In this document: positions 1 through 12,198 of the stretch, piece by piece
How the letters are laid out: the number at the start of each line of letters is the position of its first letter
Position numbering within the stretch: position 1 is the first letter of the stretch
Source of the DNA: Nemertoderma westbladi
Taxonomy: Eukaryota > Xenacoelomorpha > Nemertodermatida > Nemertodermatidae
NCBI GenBank assembly: GCA_032718475.1
Contig: JAUCBJ010007200.1
Coordinates: forward strand, 62,001 to 126,000
Direction of reading: 5' to 3'
DNA length: 64,000 bases
Translations under genes and position numbers: made by a program
Notes under the pieces: generated by a model
The model's database searches: none
The model's input: only the letters and a program-made list of their open reading frames with translations
What the model was told of the DNA's origin: nothing

Positions 1-589
1 ATTCCCGCTACCCTATCGCCTAGTAGTGCGTTATATAGTGCAGTATATGTGCAGTAAGGCCTACAGTATGTCATGCAGTGTCCTGTGTCCTTCCGGATCG
101 AAGTTTAATCTTCTCGAGTATTCCGAGAAGTCCTCCCCGCGACTACCATATTCTCGGCTGGCAGCTATGTTCCGATGGGAAGATTCTCTCCGATCCCCTC
201 TTCCTTGTACCGGTATACTCTGTACCCCTCTCCTGGTGTGTGGTATATTTCGCCAGGTTGTGTTTCTCCACGGCGTCGGCAATCTCCCGGGTTACAACCC
301 CACCGGCTCTCCTTCTCCATCTCGACTATCGACGGTTCACTGTCCGTCCTTCCCCTCTGGTTGCCCACAGCAACACTTCCTCGTCCCTCCTCGCTTCTTT
401 TGACTCCAGCGTAATGTCCTCCCTCATGAGATCTCATTTCGACCTCCCGGATGAACTCTACTGTTCTTTTTCCATCTTCCGAGTGTGATCAACGTTTCCT
501 CGTTTGGCCGCTTATGGCACCAATGTCCCTCCCCCTGCCTAGTTGGATGGCCCCGGGGATATTCGCAGTCCCCCTACTATCCTCTGTTG

Positions 590-870
590 TCGGGTGCCAC
601 GGTTCACTTAACTCACCGCATGCATTATCTGCCGACACTCGTGGGGCATTCTCTGCACCCCCCCCCCCCGTCTCGTCTGCCGTCGGGTGCCATGGTTCAC
701 TTAAGTCACCGCGCGCATTATCTGCCGACGCTCGTGGGGCATTCTCTGCACCCCCCCCCCCCCCCCCGTCTCGTCTGCCATCGGGTGCCACGGTTCACTT
801 AACTCACCGCGTGCATTATCTGCCGACGCTCGTGGGGCATTCTCTGACCACCCACCCCCCCCCCCCCCCT
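590..870. repeat. Three-copy minisatellite of about 95 bp with variable C/G tracts
   Basis: Three tandem units begin near 590, 683 and 779. Each carries the same core (GTGCCAYGGTTCACTTAA, CTGCCGACRCTCGTGGGG and CATTCTCTG) and then a C run of variable length. Units differ by a few substitutions. On the minus strand the unit reads as about 32 residues with a recurring SADNARGELSEPWHP core followed by poly-Gly, so it lies inside a broken protein-coding repeat. The C runs make the reading frame unstable from unit to unit. Confidence 0.85.
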
Positions 871-1450
871 CGTCATTAATTGGTTGTGGTGGGGCGCCGG
901 TAATCCCCCCAAACCCGTCACCTCTTTTTTCGCCCCCATGTTCCCTTCCAGTCGACGTGTTAGTTCTACCCTCACTGGGTTTATTCACCCTCGCTCCTCC
1001 CTGCGCAACTGCGTGGCCTTGTAGGCTCTCACTAGACAAATTGCCTGTTTCCCCTACGTTTATATTAATTGCACCGCTAATAGTCTCACCCTGTTGATTT
1101 GTTATGTTACTATTTAAATTATTTTGATAAAATTCCGCCGGGGTTATTTATTATATTGTTACCTGGATTATACGGATTATCATTTAAATTATTTAAATTA
1201 TTTTGTCACCAATATTTATATTATTTGAATTATTTTATTCACCGCTATTTATATTATTACTTAAATTATTTTGTGCACCAATATTAGAATTATTACCGAG
1301 TAAAATATTATCTCCCGCAAGAAAAGTTTCATTAGTAATAGGGTTATCTATTACGGTACTATTAATATTAATTTCATTAAACGTATTGTTATTACCCCCC
1401 AGACAAGTCCTAGGTCTGCCGTCCGGTACCTGTAAGTGGGGTAATAACAA
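700..1450 (-). pseudogene. Asn-rich and Gly-rich continuation of the gag-like frames
   Basis: Downstream of the coiled-coil frame on minus there are two short open stretches. One (1450 to 1235) is rich in Asn and Ile with many NN pairs, and continues through several stops to about 1100. The other (1039 to 701) is hydrophilic, with GGEKRGDGFGGITG and a poly-Gly run. The low-complexity AT-rich DNA at 1090-1320 repeats a short ATTATTTAAATTATT-like theme, which accounts for the Asn codons on minus. The order suggests these were once the C-terminal part of the same protein as 1460-2694, but interruption by stops makes this a guess. Confidence 0.25.
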
Positions 1451-1459
1451 AGGTTTCCA

Positions 1460-2694
1460 TCACCCCCGGTTCCTCATAAATACTTCCCGAACCAGCCTCC
1501 CCGAACCAGCCTCGCTCTCGGATAAACCCATTTTTGCCACTTCCAATTGGCATTTCTGTTTCGCCTGGTATTGCATTAACCCCCTTAACCGGGTATGCAT
1601 GTCATCCCGCAAACGTTTGCCCACCCTCTCTCTTTCTCTATCCTCTCTAATACGCTGGTTGGCTAACTCTGCCTCTCTCACCTCCCGGTCTCTGCGCTCG
1701 TTTGCTTTTCTCTCGATTCTCTCAGCCTTCTGCCTTTTGCGTTCGTTTTCCACTCTCGCCTCCCGCTCCTCATGCTCTCTACGCTCGTTTGTTTCTCTCT
1801 CAATCCTCTCAACCTCCCGCTTCTTGCGCTCATTTTCCACTCTCGCCTCCCACTCCTCACATTCCTTGTGCTCGTTTGTTTCTCTCCTACTACTCTCAGC
1901 CTCCCACTCCTTGCACTCATTTTCCACTCTCGCCCCCCACTCCTCACGCTCCTTGCACTCATTCATTTCTCTCTCCCCCCACTGTCTATAGTTTCTCGCC
2001 ACCCTTTCGGCCCTCTCTTTACACTCTCTCACTAATTTCCTCTCCCTCTCTAGTAACGCGGTCCCCTCAGAAGGTGTCTCTCTAGTTCCTTTTGATCCAG
2101 CGCTACGATGTCGAATTGACACGCCAGATCTATCTCTAACACCCTTCTTGCTTTCGTGGAGGATGTAGCGGACTTTTCGGTTGCGATGGACTCCCGTCGC
2201 CTGCCTGTCCAACTAATTTTTCCATGCCTACTGGGATTCCTACTAACCGACGACACCAAATCTTCGGGGTTAACCTCGGATTCGCTGTCGTGCGGGTCTG
2301 CCCATCCTACTAACTTAATCCCCCTCGCATCTACTAGATAAGGCCCTACGTACACTATGCTGGCCTCCACCACCTCAGATCGCCACAATTGGAACAGTTC
2401 TGTGGTGACCCCCCTTGCCCTCTCGCTTGCCAGTTCCCCCTGCCAAAATCGGACTAGATAGTGAAAATGTTTGTTGCATTCACCTAGTCTTTGGTTCAAC
2501 TTGGGCTGGTCAACCTTTCTCCCCTCCCTAGCATCCTTCAACAGCCTCTTGGTGGCGTTGTATCCTCGTCACAGGAGATCACTCGTCCCGACGTCTTCCT
2601 CCCTCCCTCCTCGTCCGGCGACGTACCGTCGGCCCCACCGTCGCCATTCCGGTGGGCCATTCGCCGCCCTCGGCCAGTGATGGCCCTGGTCCAT
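1460..2694 (-). pseudogene. Gag-like coiled-coil protein of an unassigned retroelement, frameshifted
   Basis: Three minus-strand frames overlap to give one broken protein. The first starts at the ATG at 2692-2694 and is rich in Arg and Gly. The second runs 2541 to 2050 and holds a globular-looking stretch containing HFHYLVRFWQG and an aromatic/Val segment. The third runs 2212 to 1460 and is almost wholly charged, with heptad-like repeats of ERETNER, REARVENE and similar, which predicts a long coiled coil. The frames meet near 2600 and 2100, so at least two indels are needed. The HFHY segment resembles, in spacing, one in the gag-like frames at 48693-49764, which are followed by a zinc knuckle. 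I infer a retroelement Gag from that resemblance and from the surroundings. No protease or RT is visible here, and the family is not identified. Confidence 0.4.
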
Positions 2695-2699
2695 AGTCT

Positions 2700-4139
2700 T
2701 CCATTTAATCAGGTAAATACAGAAAATAATCAGTACTAAAATCCTCACAGACAGACTCAGATCAGAAGTACACAGAACTGTAGTGCAGTACAACTGTTGT
2801 ATATCAATCTACCTAAACCAGTAAAGAATCTACTAATTATAATACTATAAAATAACAGATATTGCAACCATCACCAATTAAAAGTAAAATGCAAAAAGCA
2901 ATAATTTAAGCAAAATTGTGTAACCTTGGTTAAAGATGTCGTAGTAAATTGAAACCAAATGTGAGCTAAATATTTGGCACAGTAGTAACTAGAAAAAAAG
3001 TAATTTGTAGTATAACAGTTAAAGGTAATTAGATTCTTTTTATTAGATTATTTTTAATTCACCCTTTATCCTTTTTGTGACAGTTTTTTTTATATGTGTT
3101 TTTAAATGTATTTTATGGTGATTTCGAATCTGAAATCAATTTTTCGATAAGTTGATTTGTTCTCGAGTTATGGCAACGTTTATAATTTTCCTCCAAAATT
3201 TGAAAATTTGTAAATTTGATGCAGCACCACATTTAACACCAAAAAAGACTATCAAACAACCAAAATTAATTTCAAAATATTTTGCTATTTCTTGAATCAA
3301 AACAATAAAAGAAGATCATTTTTGAAAATTTTTTTAAAGCTGCTCACTTTTGGAGCATGTTCGGAGAGTTGTAATCAATAGAAAATTTTAATTTTTCTCG
3401 TGTTGGCTTTTTTAGGATACTTTATTTACTTTTTAAACTACTCAACCGATTTTCGTTCTGTAAGAATTATAATTATGTTGAGGAATATTCTTAATAATTT
3501 TTAATAATAAATAGTCATATGAATGAAAGAATAATTTTGAATTGACAGAATTTAAAATTACTCAAAAATAGAATTAATTGAAAATTTCGCGATTTTTTAC
3601 AAAAAAAATGCCATAACTTTTTCAAAACAAAATTTCAAAATTCTATCAACACAATTTTTGCGCAATTAGTGCTGGAAAATATAGACATCTAGACAGATGG
3701 TGTCGCGATGTCGGTAGAGTAAGTGCGAATCTCCTGTTGAGAGATTCAGTGCCGAACAGAGGTTGCCGTCTTTCAATATATAATTTTAACTGCCGACACC
3801 CCCTCATATGTTAACCCGGTCTCTGGACTTAAAGTCCTGGAGCAGTGAGTCTGAACTAAGAAGGTGCACAACAGTGTGATGTGCGGGATTGTATAATATC
3901 CTTCACCCCTAGTCGGTTCATCTGCTCTGGCGGTGTATTTCCAGAAATCCTAACCCTATTAGTACCAGGCTATAAAATGTTGTACAAATACCGAGAGGGG
4001 GGGGGGGGGGGGTTGCTCATATTGACCCCACCCCGGGTTTAATAGGGCGGGTTAATCTTGTTGGTCACATCGCTGGGTGGATGTTACTCCCACTCTTCCA
4101 CCACCATCCGTGAGGAGATGTGCCAGATTACAGGGTCTC
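2700..4139. other. AT-rich stretch without a recognisable gene
   Basis: No credible reading frame was found. 2820-3680 is strongly AT-rich with many A and T runs. 3690-3990 is more mixed in base composition and looks like part of a different, unidentified repeat. A 16-nt G run lies at 3997-4012. It ends at the TTAA that begins the piggyBac relic at 4140. Confidence 0.5.
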
Positions 4140-4280
4140 TTAACCCTTTGCGGCCCAGTCTTTAGAAAAATGTGGTTTCTAATGCTCCGGAAAAAAAATT
4201 GTTATGCAAATTTTTTTTTCACCATTTTTGAAGAGAATTTAATGTAGAATCAACTTGTACAAATCTTATATCGCTACCAT

Positions 4281-5479
4281 TGTTCGCGCTTTTAAGACCT
4301 TTGGCAGTTTAACCCGCCAAATCTACATGTCTTCTAGGTTATAAATCGACTTTAGCCTATGACAACTATTTGACACAAATAAATCCAACATTAGCCGAAG
4401 CCAGTCTATGCGCGACCATTCACCCGCTGGATATACCCGGGAGACTGGATTCGGATGCTTTAATTTGATTGCGGTGCAGGCCTACCGTACTATTCGATTG
4501 ATCGTTAATATATAATCTCTGACAAATATTATTCACTTTCGGGAAATATTAGCAGTTCCTTTAGGACGTGGCGCTCTATCTATATAAACAGAGCTATGGC
4601 TTACACTAAACACAACGGAATGGATTATAAGCTACACATAAGGCGCATTCTTTAGGAGATGCTTTGTTACGCGGACAAGCACATACAGACTATTGCACAC
4701 CGCTGCACACTGAATTGCCGATAGTCACTGATTTTAATCTTATATAAAGAGAATAGCAACCGACATTTGTAGGGCCTATAAAATAGCATTCAATTCACTA
4801 CAAACCACGATAATATAAGTCGCAATTGCTATATGTAGCCGGTCTCTCTAACCTTAGTGTATCAAGAAGATCGGGGTTTCTGATCGTTTTATAGTTATTC
4901 TCCAAATAACAATATGCAAACGAATGATACATTTAATAACAAACAGCAAATAGCAGTAAATAATGTGCAATACGTACCGTACCGTTATGTGTTCTTAGTG
5001 TCTCGTACCGTGCCGTGCCGGTAACAGTTATGTGTTCTTATAATTAAAGTCGTTCTAATGTTGGAATAATTCAGAAATATTCCACGGCCGATGTTTCTAG
5101 GCTCTGGAAAAACCAACACACTGAACCCTGTGAGCTGCTGCAGGTAGATTTCAACACAGAAAGGAAAAGCTCTCATTGGCAGAGCATCAGATTCCACAGG
5201 TTCCACGAATGTCTAAATGCCTAACTATCAGGGTTTTTGCAGCCCTTGGCCAGCACACAAAATGAGTCACTCCGCTCGGTTGCTCTGGTTGCATACTCTG
5301 TTGTTATAGCTCTGGTTGGCCGATCGAACGTAACAAAGAGGCCGTCGCTAGGCAAATCAGCCAATCAGCCGGTAGCTTTCATCCTTTGAGTTAGGGAGCT
5401 TTTTAGAGTATTCCAGCGCCTTGGGGGGGAACTGGATTGCGGAGCAAAGGGCCAGTTATATCCCACAAAAGCTTTTACA
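4281..5479 (-). repeat. 3' LTR of BEL element A
   Basis: 1199 bp, nearly identical to 14340-15538. Read on minus it begins TGTAAAAGCTTTTGTGGG and ends GCGCGAACA. The U3-like half differs strongly from the LTRs of element B, while the second half (around GAGCGCCACGTCCTAAAGG) is shared, so A and B are distinct subfamilies. It lies next to the ACCAT target duplication at 4276-4280. Confidence 0.95.
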
Positions 5480-5568
5480 CCGCTCCCAGAAAATGGGATT
5501 TAAGTCTATAAAATATACAAAATCACAGTTTCTAAAATATAAAAATACTCTAAACAGTTAGTCTTTCT

Positions 5569-7088
5569 TACACGGACGGCGTTTACGCAGTTTTTTGAGG
5601 CTAGTAAGAGTCCTTTTCTCTTTGGGGGGAGCCACTTTACGAGGAGGGCTATATAACTCCTGGATGAAGGGTGCAATATGATTGCATCAGAAGGTGTAGG
5701 ATTATAGTCGGGGTATCCGCCGTTTCGATATGCTTCTCCTCGAGCTGATTTTCCTCCGCTCATCGTTGGTCCAAAACTCTCGCCGAGAATAGGGTCATCC
5801 AAGCTCAATATCGTCTTAGAGATTCTGGATTTCCCAATCGAATTGAGATAAAGCCAATTCGTTTATCGCTTGGACTTGCTGTTACAACTTACGTTTATCT
5901 GAACAAACGCAGGTTTCCTTTCTGATCTTTGTAGAATAGCGTTTAACTCGTTTCGTACAACGCTCTCCTCCACCTTGATGCAGGGTTGTATCGCGTTAGA
6001 CTGGGACGACTATACGGTTGAATGGCGATATTAGGTGTCCGCGTCCCAATACGGCTAAGTAAGATGGGCTAATATCTAGGAAGCCCACAACCGGGGTGCC
6101 ACCGACTAATTGTTCAGGTAACACTAGATCTTTGAACAGTGAGTACAGCTCGGGAGGATCCGTCATACTAATAGGATCAAGAGTCTGAGGTCTCACTAGG
6201 GAATGAGGAGGTCTGATCGAGTATTCCGGAACTCTGATCATTGGTTTATTTAAGGATCGTCTGAGTCGAACGAGCGTAGGTGATACGTCAAACAAATTTC
6301 GCTCGAAACTCCCGTAAGTATAGCGAGTAAAACCGTGTTTAATACAACGTCTCCACGGATGTTTAGGTCTTTCCGTTTGTTGGTTGGGTCTAGGGCATCC
6401 ATCGCAACAACACCAAAGACGCACGTCTTGTAGGGGAAACTCGAGTGATCTTTCTCCAGTTCACAATACTCCTCCATCCGTTCGAAGCTATCCGGTGCAA
6501 CAGGCTGCGGTCGATCAGCGGTAAGATACATCATAGTCGAATAGAGCCGTTTGAGTTCTACCATGCGGTCATGATGTATACTTGGAGGATATCGAGTTTC
6601 TAGATTCTGTTGACTGGTAATATTGAGATATGTTTCTCTCAAGAATTCCAGATATTTTGGTGAAGTCGCTGCGTTTATCCGGCTCTTCAACATCTTCACT
6701 TTCGAGTCGGTTTCGAATAGAATTTTCGTGTTCGAGTCTCAGTTTATCGTTCCGCTTCCGCTGGGTATGATATTTAAATAAAACCATTTCCCTTTTGGTG
6801 TCTATATCGTTCGTATCGTGTAGGTCGATAGGATGACCAGTAGTTAAGAAGTCCATATACATACCATTACAATGCGTATAGCGAGCGGTGAATTTTCTAC
6901 AGTCCAACCCACGCGCAAGTTGCTTCCGGGACATTGGCGGTTAGATATAACGACCATCGTCCTCCGTAGTAGTTGGACCAACGTCGCCGCGTATCAAGCT
7001 ATCAACAAACGCTTGTAAAGGTAGAGTATATCGCTCCCTGATACCAAGATCATCTTCTATCAACTCAATCATATCTGCTATATAAGTT
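5569..7088 (-). pseudogene. 3' accessory ORF block of BEL element A, broken
   Basis: This is the counterpart of 34666-36186 in element B. It begins at an ATG at about 7072 preceded by TATAGCAG, and is read through several overlapping minus frames (6934-6569, 6699-6250, 6424-5996, 5808-5506). The products match B closely: EMVLFKYHTQRKRNDKLRLE, DSFERMEEYCELEKDHSSFP, SLNKPMIRVPEYSIRPPH and PVVGFLDISPSYLAVLGRG. A has extra frameshifts compared with B, plus a 2-nt change near 5650 that shifts the basic tail out of frame. I do not recognise the protein family, and it shows no signal peptide or transmembrane pattern typical of an envelope. Confidence 0.65.
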
Positions 7089-7090
7089 TA

Positions 7091-8723
7091 TCCATATTAT
7101 AATGAGTTTATATTTAGGCGAGCGGGCGTCGCTGCCTACCCCTCTCTGCCCCCGGACAGTGCGAGATCCTCAGCGCTGGTGTACTTTCGTCGAGGTGCCT
7201 ATCGCCAACGTCGTAGCTGCACAACGACTACAACAACCAGCACAAGTCACTCCACCGTCCGTCCCAAAGGCTTAGATATACTTCAGGTTCTTACTGGAGA
7301 GTTAGGGCTACTTTCACAATTGCGACTCGCTACTGTAAACACACCTTAGTAGTAACATTCACCTACAAACGCACAAATTCCACGTAACTGTCACAAATTG
7401 TACACATTCTATCACACATTCGGGTCATTTGTCCGTTAGTCAAGTGCCTTCCTGAATGTCACGTTGTTATTATGTATCCTTGGATACTAGCGGTGTGCTA
7501 TTTATTCCGTATGCTATTCAATGAGCAAGCTTTTTATTGTTCTGTTAACTCGCTTCTAATTCTAGCGTGGTTGTTGCTATGGTGACATTATGGAAAGCTA
7601 GCGGTAGAATTAGGGTAATTCTCATGCATACAGATCTGGGATGCTATTTAATAGTAAGTCTTTGATGGTCAATATCATCTTTATATATGATTTTATGAAT
7701 TTTATCGGCTATTGACTCTATATTGGAGATTCTCACACTCTAACACACTTAATAGGATGAATCTCCGCTCCCGTGATCTATTAATTAATGGGATTTTGGG
7801 AATGTTATAAATTGCATAAAATTGCAATTTATTAAATTCATTAAAGTATGAATTTAAATTTATTCCCTGAAATTTTATTATTTGATAGTTAAATTGACAC
7901 AATTTGATTCCAGAGCATATCTGGGGACATATGATCCTTGATTCTATGAATTTGTCTTTTTAAGAGTATCGGTAAATGCTACGATATCTTAATCGACTAG
8001 AATTGTTAAAGGATCTGAATTTTACAGATTTTGATTTATAGATTTATAAATATTAAATAATTAATATTTGAGATGGGCACCAATTTATTCCAGAACATGT
8101 CTGGGGACCTTAACCACTGATTCTAGAATTTTGTCTTTTAAGTATATCGGTGGGTGCCACGATATCTTAGTCGACTAGAATTACAGATGGTCAAAGGGTT
8201 TAACAGATTTATTTTGCGTTATACGCTACTGTTAAAAGGACATCACGCTACTATATGTATTATTTAATATACGGTATGAGAGCAATATCGCACGAAGCAA
8301 TGTCAGTGAGAAGAGGCAAGTCGTTTCCAAGGTCTACCCAGAGCTTGGTTTAGCCGAGACACGAGGATCTGAACTTTGCATTCCTAATACTCTACTTACC
8401 AATAATACTTAAATATAGTAGTGGCTTTATTGTACTTTAACAAGTACGGATATTTCATCTTACTGTAGTCACGTATTTATAATATGATACGGACAGTAAG
8501 GAAAGAGAAAAAGAATTATTTCTCGCCGTCGCACTAAATATAATATATAAGTAATTAAGTAATAAACACTAATATATTGCACTAATCTACTAAATAATCA
8601 CTAAATAACATTCTACTAAATAAAATAGTAGAATAAAACGATTATAATAAAATTACATAATAATACATACATAAATATAAAATAAAAACAAATATAAAAT
8701 GATATAGTCACACGCCCACTCCG
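7091..8723 (-). other. AT-rich spacer between pol and accessory block, element A
   Basis: No coding frame was seen. Two imperfect repeats of about 150 bp are present (around 7880-8010 and 8080-8200), each with an ATTCTAGTCGA and GATATCGTGG theme and a CCAGAACATGTCTGGGGAC-like segment. The equivalent spacer in element B is 33017-34665. Confidence 0.6.
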
Positions 8724-8988
8724 TATGTTGTTACGTTATGGAGTCCCTAGATATTTGTTGGATTAGGGAGGTGGTCGTGGGAAGAGTATCTTGCCTTCCA
8801 TAGTTTCCGGACAGTTTTCGGTCTCTTTCCAGTAAACATAAACGACCAGCTGGGCGATTGAGTGGTTGTGTTACTTTCTCCGCTCCCTTGGCCTGTCTAA
8901 TCTTCACCGGAGTAAGATGAGGAGGCCATTCATCTTCTTTACTTAGGAAGTCGGGTTCACCTAACCAGTCTGTAGTATCTGTCAGTTC
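8724..8988 (-). pseudogene. Stub of integrase and DUF5641 C-terminus of element A
   Basis: Downstream of the TAA at 8989 the minus frame continues with DWLGEPDFLSK and EWPPHLT, then a second deletion joins it to the extreme C-terminus (LNRPAGRLCLLERDR and TTTSLIQ). The integrase zinc-binding and catalytic domains present in B at 31780-32700 are missing. The text ends near the GAGTGGGCGTGTGACT sequence shared with B at 33027. Confidence 0.8.
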
Positions 8989-11900
8989 TTAAGGAGTTGC
9001 TCCTCTGGAGGCGATGTCGGCTAGATTGATCGTCTCGGGGCAATGTCTCCATTGATCTACATTGGAGTTGATGTCGTCATTATCTGAGGAGTATGGTGTT
9101 CCCTCAGTTGGGTCGTCAACTTCACTGCTCTCCACTTCCCGTTCACTTAATTGATATACCTGTTCTTTTGGTAATCTTTCTATAAGAGTTCTACGAGAAG
9201 GGCCAGTAAAGTACCAACCTACTCTAGTTCTTCCCGCATAGACTTGTAGTGGTTGCGGTTGAGCAGGCCGTTTCTCCAATGTCTCGAGCGCTTCATGCGC
9301 ATTTTGACCGATGAGTATTTGGACTCCAGGGTAATCGGTGTTGAATCTAGGTATTTCAAGCTGCTGGGTGAAATCGTCCTCATCCCAGTTATAAGGTTCC
9401 ACTTGGCTGGTCGCGAAGTTCTTTATCGCTACCATTTTTACTGACCTTATGCTGTGTTCTCCTAGTTCATCCTGGGGGGTGGACAATGCGCCTATATAGT
9501 AATCTGTAGTTACTGTAGATTTCCAAACCTGCATAATTCCTGACATGTTTAGCTTAGTTCGGAACTTGGGTTGTCCAGCAAAGATGTCTTCGGCTAGTTC
9601 TTTGTCGATGAATGTTCCTGTACTACCGGAGTCAAGGAGGGCGTTCACTACATAACTCCTTTTAGGTCCGTGGACCCTTACCTGGACTACAGGAAATTCT
9701 CGGATTCCTACATTGGAAGGTGGCGCTTTCCAAGATGGTTGTCTGTCAGAAGTAGTTAGGGGGAGCTCACTGTCGGTTTCCTTCTCATGCGTAAGTGCTC
9801 GATACACTGCGGTATTTATTAAGTAACAGGATTCGTTTTCGTCTGAGAATTCGTCCGTATAGAATCCTTCCATTTCAGAAATTTGGTCGGAGAATTCGTC
9901 CGTATAGAATCCTTCCATCTCAGAACTTTGGTCAGTGTCGTTCACATCACTGAATTGGACATGTAGTTTGGACTCACTTACCTGACTCGGGCTGTTTCTT
10001 TCGAATTCGGTGTGCAACAAAATATGATGTTTCGCGCCGCACTTCGCACACCTTGCGTCGGAGTAACAGGTTCGCCGTTGGTGTCCTCATCTGAGGCAAT
10101 TATAACACAACCGCTTATCCCACATGACTTCACGTGTATCCTTTAATGATTTCTTTAGGAATTTATCACACATATTCAAACGGTGGGGCCCGTCGCACAA
10201 CACACATTTGGGCTTGATGTTACTTACTTTAACATGTGCTGTGTGGTGCACGCTCGTTCTTTCCTCGGGCTTTCTCACCTGAATTCTCTTGGGAGACGTA
10301 GGAGGAGTTTTTCTTACCTGTTCTCTCCTGTCATTGGTTCGAGACTTGAATTTACTTACCTGTTCTTTAGGCGTTTTATTGACATAATAAGATCTTTCAG
10401 TGTCTTTCCCGCTATCCTCTCCTTGAGAAGTCTGGCTTTCGCTGTCGTCTGTATAACACACTGGTATTACCTTTCTCCTAGAGACGGGTTTCTCACTTAC
10501 CTTGCTTTCCGGTGTCTTCTCTCTGGACTGCTTTATGAGCTGTAATTTCACTTCGCCATCCAAGAATGACATGAGATCAGCCATGGTAGGGTCTCGTTGT
10601 TGTTGTTCCATCATATATAACACTGTCTTGTCCCAGCGTGTACCTAATCCACCCTTTGGCAGAGTTGATGCTAAGGCTCCTACAACCATAGAATTCTGGT
10701 ATTCATGAGACTTACCTAACCAATCTAGCTGTCTACAGATCTCCTGAATTTCGTCGGAAAACTCTATAATCCCGCTGCTAAGAAACTTTCAGGGCGCCAT
10801 TAATTTTGCATACAAATACCTAGCTATGTTAGTCCTATTACCATACCTGATGTTTATTGTATCCCAAACTTGTCTTAATCCATCTGGATGTCCAATAAAC
10901 TTTAACGCCATTAACTTGGGAGATCCCTCCAAGCACTCGATGAGGAATCTAAGCTTTTCTCCGTTAGATAACACGGAGTTCTGTATGTTATCTTTGTAAT
11001 ATTCATTAAAAGGTAACCATTTCATCTCATCTCCATTGAACTTGACGATCTCTCCCATCTTTACCGCTTGACGGGCTTCGGTTCTAGCCATTTGACGCGT
11101 AAAACTTTCTTGGGCCATCGTATTATTTAATATCGAGTTATTGGTATATAAATTTCTCGGATTATTATCAAGTCTATAGGGAATATCACTGTCAACAGGT
11201 TTATAATTACCCTTAATAGGGTTTACTATAGGAGTTTCTACTTCACTAACACTAACAGTATAGATGCGTGTAGGCTCCACACCTTGCGCATGAAATACTT
11301 CAGACCTAACAGGTTGACACATTGTTACAGAGGGTGGTGGTATACCCTTTTGTAAATTTACTAACTTATCGCATTCTAACGCGATACTTTGCTGCACTTC
11401 TTGCAACGCTAACCTACCCTCTCTTACTGCTCCCTTTAACTGCTGAACAGTCCCTTCCAACTCCCGGACCTGCTGGGAGGAACATTTACAATGTTCCCTC
11501 AGCTGCCCGAGCAGGAGACCCATCTCCCGTCGTCCCTCAGCTACCCACTCGACCGCCGAAGCGGGAGTCGCCAACGTAGTAGCGGACAAGCGAGAGACGA
11601 CGGGCGATAAATTCTTAATATCTCGCTCGGCGTCCAGGATGGGTTCGGACTCGGGAACAGTCCTACTGGGCACAGGTAGTTTCGTGCTGTGCAAAGGGAA
11701 TTTAGAGGTAGGTTCTGGGAGTACAGGTGTCTCTATCACCGCAGGGGTGGCTTTGAGAACAGGCCTAATTATTTCAGGCTCATCTACTATAGTAGGGAGT
11801 CTTTCTACTGTAATAATTTGGTCTGTGGGTTCTGTACTACCTAAGTCTGTGCTAGCTAGTCTCACCGCAGGAGGCAAATTAGGTAACTTCGGACAGTGTG

Positions 11901-12198
11901 GCATTCTTCTACGCCTGCTTGAACGAGATTTATTACCTCTACTTTCGGGATCTCTTATATCACCTTCATCGGAGGAGGCAAATAACTGTCTTCTGGTTTG
12001 TCTCCTCAAATCTGCTTCTGCCACTGCCTCTGCCGCTTTTCTTTCCGCTTCTGCTGCTGCTACTTTTCTTTCCGCTTCTGCAGCTGCCGCTGCTGCTGCT
12101 TTTCTGTCTTCTATCCTTTCAAGACACTGTCCAAGTCGAAGACTCATTCTAACACCTTTCAAAAGACTATCTGACAGTGCCCGTTTTGTGTCAGATAT
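8989..12198 (-). pseudogene. gag: BEL/Pao gag-nucleocapsid-protease frame of element A, inactivated
   Basis: Translation should begin at 12196-12198, but the codon is ATA where element B has ATG. The N-terminal gag is shortened by about 390 residues relative to B: the SDTK...SDSLL start runs almost directly into the Ala/Glu/Arg-rich coiled coil. After that come the DUF1759-type gag core, the paired zinc knuckles, and the protease (LLDSGSTGTFIDKELAE). One frame is kept throughout but has TGA at 10789-10791 and 10087-10089, both from CGA codons in the sister copies, and TAA at 8989. Just after the protease linker the sequence jumps to the end of RNase H (DQWRHCPETINLADIASRG), so RT and the RNase H core are deleted. 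Two extra copies of an acidic MEGFYTDEFSD segment sit at residues equivalent to 9850-9930. Confidence 0.88.

Noticed and set aside
26-879. Plus-strand frames over the C-rich minisatellite
   Set aside because: Composition is driven by C runs and repeats; the minus strand gives the more protein-like reading.
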